Part shown: positions 60,438 through 64,000 of the stretch, in pieces
Position numbering within the stretch: the first letter of the stretch is position 1
Layout of the letters: each line of letters opens with the position of its first letter
Assembly: GCA_937916085.1 (NCBI GenBank)
Contig: CALGGO010000035.1
Span: 53,506-117,505 of the forward strand
Reading direction: 5' to 3'
Length of the DNA: 64,000 bases
DNA from: an uncultured Prevotellaceae bacterium
GTDB taxonomy: Bacteria; Bacteroidota; Bacteroidia; Bacteroidales; Muribaculaceae
Program-made: the position numbers and the translations under genes
Notes under the pieces: model-generated
The model's input: the letters and a program-made list of their open reading frames with translations, nothing else
Database searches by the model: none
Told to the model about the DNA's origin: nothing

Positions 60438-62447
60438 ATGGAAGAAAACTTAAAGAACAACGTTGCTCAGCCCGCTATTGACTCTAAGATCCCCGAGGGA
60501 CCTGTAGCTGAGAAATGGACTAACTATAAAGCACACCAGAAACTCGTGAACCCCGCCAACAAGCGCCGCCTCGACATCATCGTCGTGGGTACTGGCTTGG
60601 CAGGTGCCAGTGCAGCTGCTACGCTGGGTGAGATGGGCTTCAAGGTGCTGAACTTCTGCATTCAGGATTCTCCCCGCCGCGCTCACTCGATTGCCGCGCA
60701 GGGAGGTATCAATGCCGCTAAGAACTATCAGAACGACGGTGACTCGGTTTACCGCCTCTTCTACGACACCGTGAAAGGTGGCGACTATCGCGCCCGTGAG
60801 GCCAACGTTTATCGCCTTGCCGAGGTGTCGAACAATATCATCGACCAGTGCGTGGCACAGGGTGTGCCCTTCGCCCGTGAGTATGGCGGTTTGCTCGCCA
60901 ACCGCTCGTTTGGTGGCGCGCAGGTGAGCCGCACATTCTATGCCAAGGGTCAGACTGGCCAGCAGCTGCTGCTGGGCGCTTACTCGTCGCTCAACCGCCA
61001 GATCGAGATGGGCAACGTCAAGAGCTACAACCGCTATGAGATGCACGACGTGGTGATTATCGATGGCCGCGCACGCGGTATCATCGCCAAGAACCTCGTC
61101 ACTGGCGAGCTCGAGCGCTTTGCCGCCCATGCAGTGGTAATCGCCACCGGCGGTTATGGCAACACCTATTTCCTCTCGACCAACGCTATGGCTTGCAACG
61201 TGAGCGCAGCTATGGCTTGCTACCGCAAGGGCGCTTACTTCGCTAACCCCGCCTACGTTCAGATTCACCCCACCTGCATCCCACGCCACGGCGACAAGCA
61301 GTCGAAGCTCACCCTGATGAGTGAGTCGTTGCGTAACGACGGACGCATCTGGGTACCTAAGAATATTGAAGACGCCAAGAAGCTGCAAGCAGGACAAATC
61401 AAGGGCAGCGACATCCCCGAGGAGGAGCGCGACTATTACCTCGAGCGCCGCTATCCCGCCTTCGGTAACCTCGTGCCGCGTGACGTGGCAAGCCGCGCCG
61501 CCAAGGAGCGTTGCGACAAGGGCTACGGCGTGAACAACACCGGGCAAGCCGTGTTCCTCGACTTCAGCGAGGCGATCAACCGCCTGGGCATCGACGTGGT
61601 GCGCCAGCGCTATGGCAACCTCTTCGATATGTATGAGGAGATCACCGACGTGAATCCTGGTGAACTTGCCAATGAGATTGACGGCGTGAAGTACTACAAC
61701 CCCATGATGATCTATCCCGCTATCCACTACACTATGGGTGGCATCTGGGTAGATTATGAGCTGCAGACCTCGGTCAAGGGTCTCTTCGCCATTGGCGAGT
61801 GCAACTTCAGCGACCACGGCGCTAACCGACTCGGCGCTTCGGCGCTGATGCAGGGTCTCGCCGACGGTTACTTCGTGCTGCCTTACACCATCCAGAACTA
61901 CCTCAGCGATCAGATTACTGTGCCTCGCTTCTCGACCGACCTACCAGAGTTTGAGGAAGCCGAGGAGCGCGTGCAGGCCGACCTCGACCGCCTGATGGCT
62001 ATCCAGGGCAAACGCTCGGTTGACTCCATCCACAAGGAGCTGGGTAACATCATGTGGGACTATGTGGGCATGGGTCGCACCAAGGAGAGCCTGGAGACTG
62101 CTCTTGAGAAAATCAAAGAGCTGCGCAAGGAGTTTGAGACCAACCTCTTTGTCCCCGGCACTCAAGACGGCATGAACATCGAGCTCGACAAGGCGTTCCG
62201 CCTGCGCGACTTCATCACTATGGGTGAGCTCATTGCCTACGACGCCCTCAACCGCGAGGAGTCGTGCGGTGGACACTTCCGTGAGGAGCACCAGACCGAA
62301 GAAGGCGAAGCCAAGCGCGACGACGAGAACTTCTTCTACGTGGCTTGCTGGAAATACAACGGCGATGACACCAACGCCCCGTCATTGATTAAGGAGCCGC
62401 TCCACTACGAGGCAATCAAGGTACAAACAAGAAATTATAAGTCTTAG
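60438..62447 (+). CDS. frdA: Fumarate reductase flavoprotein subunit
   Basis: A 669-residue catalytic subunit. FAD-binding LDIIVVGTGLAGASAAATLG; covalent-flavin histidine in RRAHSIAAQGGINAAKNYQN; substrate-site HPTCIPRHGDKQSKL; and YTMGGIWVDYELQT, GECNFSDHGANRLGASALMQ. In a strict anaerobe the physiological reaction is fumarate to succinate. 40 bases after frdC. An unrelated gene is inserted between it and frdB. Confidence 0.95.
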   Translation: MEENLKNNVAQPAIDSKIPEGPVAEKWTNYKAHQKLVNPANKRRLDIIVVGTGLAGASAAATLGEMGFKVLNFCIQDSPRRAHSIAAQGGINAAKNYQNDGDSVYRLFYDTVKGGDYRAREANVYRLAEVSNNIIDQCVAQGVPFAREYGGLLANRSFGGAQVSRTFYAKGQTGQQLLLGAYSSLNRQIEMGNVKSYNRYEMHDVVIIDGRARGIIAKNLVTGELERFAAHAVVIATGGYGNTYFLSTNAMACNVSAAMACYRKGAYFANPAYVQIHPTCIPRHGDKQSKLTLMSESLRNDGRIWVPKNIEDAKKLQAGQIKGSDIPEEERDYYLERRYPAFGNLVPRDVASRAAKERCDKGYGVNNTGQAVFLDFSEAINRLGIDVVRQRYGNLFDMYEEITDVNPGELANEIDGVKYYNPMMIYPAIHYTMGGIWVDYELQTSVKGLFAIGECNFSDHGANRLGASALMQGLADGYFVLPYTIQNYLSDQITVPRFSTDLPEFEEAEERVQADLDRLMAIQGKRSVDSIHKELGNIMWDYVGMGRTKESLETALEKIKELRKEFETNLFVPGTQDGMNIELDKAFRLRDFITMGELIAYDALNREESCGGHFREEHQTEEGEAKRDDENFFYVACWKYNGDDTNAPSLIKEPLHYEAIKVQTRNYKS

Positions 62448-62469
62448 TTTAGTATTAGTAAACGAGTTT

Positions 62470-62515
62470 ACAAGCTGACAAGCTGACAAGCTGACAAGGA
62501 AACAAGGCAATAGTA
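62470..62515. repeat. Left arm of inverted element in the frd operon
   Basis: Three tandem agctgacaa units and ggaaacaaggcaatagtag, a CTGACAAG family half, 16 bases before a four-helix-bundle gene. Confidence 0.65.
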
Positions 62516-62530
62516 GATGAGCATTCTCCG

Positions 62531-62899
62531 ATGATACCTTTTACACATAAAAAATTAAAAGTGTGGGAAAAAAGCATAGATTTCTCCACAGAGATTTATC
62601 GTGTGTCAAAGCAATTTCCACGTGATGAGCTGTATGGTATCACCTCTCAAATGAGAAGGGCTGCTATTTCTATCCCTTCAAACATTGCCGAAGGCTATGG
62701 GCGACGCTCCGAGAAAGAGAAATACCGTTTCTTGTGCTTTGCTCTTGGTTCCGCTTCTGAGATTGAGACACAGTTGATAATGTGTTTTCAGCTTGGATAT
62801 ATTGATGATGAAGTTTACAACGATTTAATAAACCGTTTATCCGAAATTATTAAGATGTTGTCTTCATTAGCCGATACTGTCAATGAATGCTTGAAATAA
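62531..62899 (+). CDS. Four-helix-bundle protein (S23/IVP type), second copy
   Basis: A 122-residue protein of the same family as the one at 32.8 kb but clearly divergent: HKKLKVWEKSIDFSTEIYRV, GITSQMRRAAISIPSNIAEG, YGRRSEKEKYRFLCFALGSA, SEIETQLIMCFQLGYI. The SIPSNIAEGYGR block is the family signature. AT-rich relative to frdA and frdB. It sits between frdA and frdB and is enclosed by inverted CTGACAAG words, so frdA-frdB co-transcription must pass through it. Confidence 0.88.
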   Translation: MIPFTHKKLKVWEKSIDFSTEIYRVSKQFPRDELYGITSQMRRAAISIPSNIAEGYGRRSEKEKYRFLCFALGSASEIETQLIMCFQLGYIDDEVYNDLINRLSEIIKMLSSLADTVNECLK

Positions 62900-62962
62900 C
62901 TCGTTTGAATGAAAATGAAATAATTTATTAATGAAGTAGCACGAGATAATGGGTGTGATAAT

Positions 62963-63004
62963 GCAATTGCCTTGTTAGCTTGTTTCTCGTCTGCTTGTTA
63001 GCTA
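62963..63004. repeat. Right arm of inverted element in the frd operon
   Basis: gcaattgccttgttagcttg and tttctcgtctgcttgttagc, whose reverse complement aligns with the left arm at 62470-62515 and with the 20116-20239 element. It ends 9 bases before the frdB start. Confidence 0.65.
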
Positions 63005-63013
63005 AGAGAAAAT

Positions 63014-63769
63014 ATGGAAAATAGTATAAATGTAAAACTCAAAATCTGGCGTCAGGCTAATCCTAAAGCGCAGGGCGAATTTGTGACCTATGAGTTGCAG
63101 GATATTCCTACCGACACCTCGTTCCTCGAGACGCTCGATATCCTCAATGAGCAGCTCGTTGAGAAGGGCGAGGAGCCTGTCGCTTTCGACCATGACTGCC
63201 GCGAGGGAATTTGCGGCATGTGCTCGCTATATGTCAACGGTCATCCTCATGGTCCCGCCACAGGAGCTACCACTTGCCAGCTCTATATGCGCCGTTTCCG
63301 TGACGGCGAGACCATCACCGTAGAGCCCTGGCGCTCGGCAGCATTCCCCGTTATCAAAGACTTGATGGTTGACCGCAACGCCTTCGACAAGATTCAGCAG
63401 GCTGGCGGCTACGTGAGCTTCAACACCGGCGGCGCTCAGGATGCCAACGCCATCCCCATCAGCAAGGTGGATGCCGACGAGGCAATGGATAGCGCCAGCT
63501 GCATAGGCTGCGGCGCTTGTGTGGCAGCCTGCAAGAACGGTTCGGCTATGCTCTTCGTGGCGGCTAAGGTGAGCCAGTTTGCCCTCCTGCCACAAGGCAA
63601 GGCCGAGGCTAAGAAGCGCGTGAAGGCTATGTTGGAGAAGATGGACGAACTGGGCTTTGGCAACTGCACCAACACTGGTGCCTGCGCCGCCGAGTGCCCC
63701 AAGAACATCAAGCTCAGCAACATCGCACGCCTCAACCGTGAGTACATCTGCGCAAAGAGCAGCGATTAA
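63014..63769 (+). CDS. frdB: Fumarate reductase iron-sulfur subunit
   Basis: A 251-residue subunit linking FrdA to FrdC. [2Fe-2S] ligands in DCREGICGMCSLYVNG and a later Cys; [4Fe-4S] and [3Fe-4S] ligands in CIGCGACVAACKNGS and CTNTGACAAECPKNI. Length normal. It is separated from frdA by about 570 bases carrying the four-helix-bundle gene and its flanking repeats, whereas these two genes are usually close together. Confidence 0.95.
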   Translation: MENSINVKLKIWRQANPKAQGEFVTYELQDIPTDTSFLETLDILNEQLVEKGEEPVAFDHDCREGICGMCSLYVNGHPHGPATGATTCQLYMRRFRDGETITVEPWRSAAFPVIKDLMVDRNAFDKIQQAGGYVSFNTGGAQDANAIPISKVDADEAMDSASCIGCGACVAACKNGSAMLFVAAKVSQFALLPQGKAEAKKRVKAMLEKMDELGFGNCTNTGACAAECPKNIKLSNIARLNREYICAKSSD

Positions 63770-63793
63770 CACCCACGACAATTCCTGAAATAT

Positions 63794-63832
63794 CAAGTCA
63801 TCCATGTCAACTGCATGGGTGACTTGTTTTTT
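63794..63832 (+). terminator. Terminator of the frd operon
   Basis: CAAGTCATCCATG ... CATGGGTGACTTG followed by TTTTTT; strong stem 25 bases after the frdB stop. Confidence 0.85.
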
Positions 63833-63892
63833 ATAGCAAGCCCCCTCGAGATGCTTTTTTAATTTTCTAAAGTTACTAATTGACTTAGTCGC

Positions 63893-63945
63893 AGTTATAT
63901 AAAACAACAATCACAACCAAATAACAACGAAAACAACAATTTTTT
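63893..63945. repeat. TTGTTGTTT element, third copy, inverted
   Basis: gttatataaaacaacaatca and caaccaaataacaac are the reverse complement of the words at 42233 and 49567. No gene in the last 230 bases of the window. Confidence 0.55.
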
Positions 63946-64000
63946 CCTGACTTCGTCACTTTTTTCAAGAAAGAAAAGTGTTAATTTGTAATTGTCTATC

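Noticed and set aside
60450..61817. Minus-strand reading frame of 455 codons opposite frdA
   Set aside because: Antisense shadow caused by GC-biased codon positions; no motif.

Overview
The window looks like chromosomal DNA of a gut-type Bacteroidales bacterium. The support is a SusC/SusD pair, a fumarate reductase operon with a class I fumarase, many DUF families typical of Bacteroidota (DUF2027-Smr, DUF2490, DUF3078, DUF4421, DUF4465), and more than fifteen promoters with the Bacteroidota -7 box TAnnTTTG(C). Start codons are rarely preceded by Shine-Dalgarno sequences. Genus is not resolved; Muribaculaceae or Prevotellaceae are reasonable guesses. No rRNA, tRNA, phage or classical insertion sequence was seen.

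Layout. 0-6.3 kb: end of a tannase-like hydrolase, a PIN toxin-antitoxin pair, an aspartate-type aminotransferase, mtgA and speA. 6.5-14.2 kb: a GYF_2/CD225 plus DUF2752 pair, a glycosyltransferase, a VTC-DUF4956-DUF2490 operon, a DUF2520 protein, engB and a threonine aldolase. 13.6-18.9 kb (minus strand): pyrG-yidC-GH25 lysozyme-hypothetical. 19-25 kb: a repeat-rich, partly decayed stretch with an XRE regulator carrying a stop codon inside a 124-bp perfect inverted repeat, a TraB/GumN protein, and an RND efflux operon whose adaptor has a nonsense codon and whose pump has lost about 60% of its length, while its outer-membrane factor is intact. 25-42 kb: envelope proteins (outer-membrane phospholipase A, DUF4421, CotH kinase with dockerin-like end, DUF3078, CHASE2 cluster) and a TolC-HlyD-ABC permease-ABC permease exporter. 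42.4-49.4 kb: a 2176-residue secreted multidomain protein directly downstream of a cobalamin riboswitch. 49.7-64 kb: fumarase, SH3 protein, DUF2027-Smr, SusC/SusD and frdC-frdA-frdB. Fumarase and fumarate reductase together make the reductive malate-to-succinate branch of anaerobic energy metabolism.

The most distinctive property is the intergenic DNA. Several families of short word-like tandem repeats and palindromic MITE-like elements fill nearly every gap. They often run up to start or stop codons, once they appear to enter a reading frame (GH25 lysozyme), and twice they surround a four-helix-bundle (S23/IVP-type) gene inserted in the middle of an operon. That arrangement resembles the rRNA intervening sequences that carry the same protein family. 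This and the riboswitch-controlled giant surface protein are the main leads.
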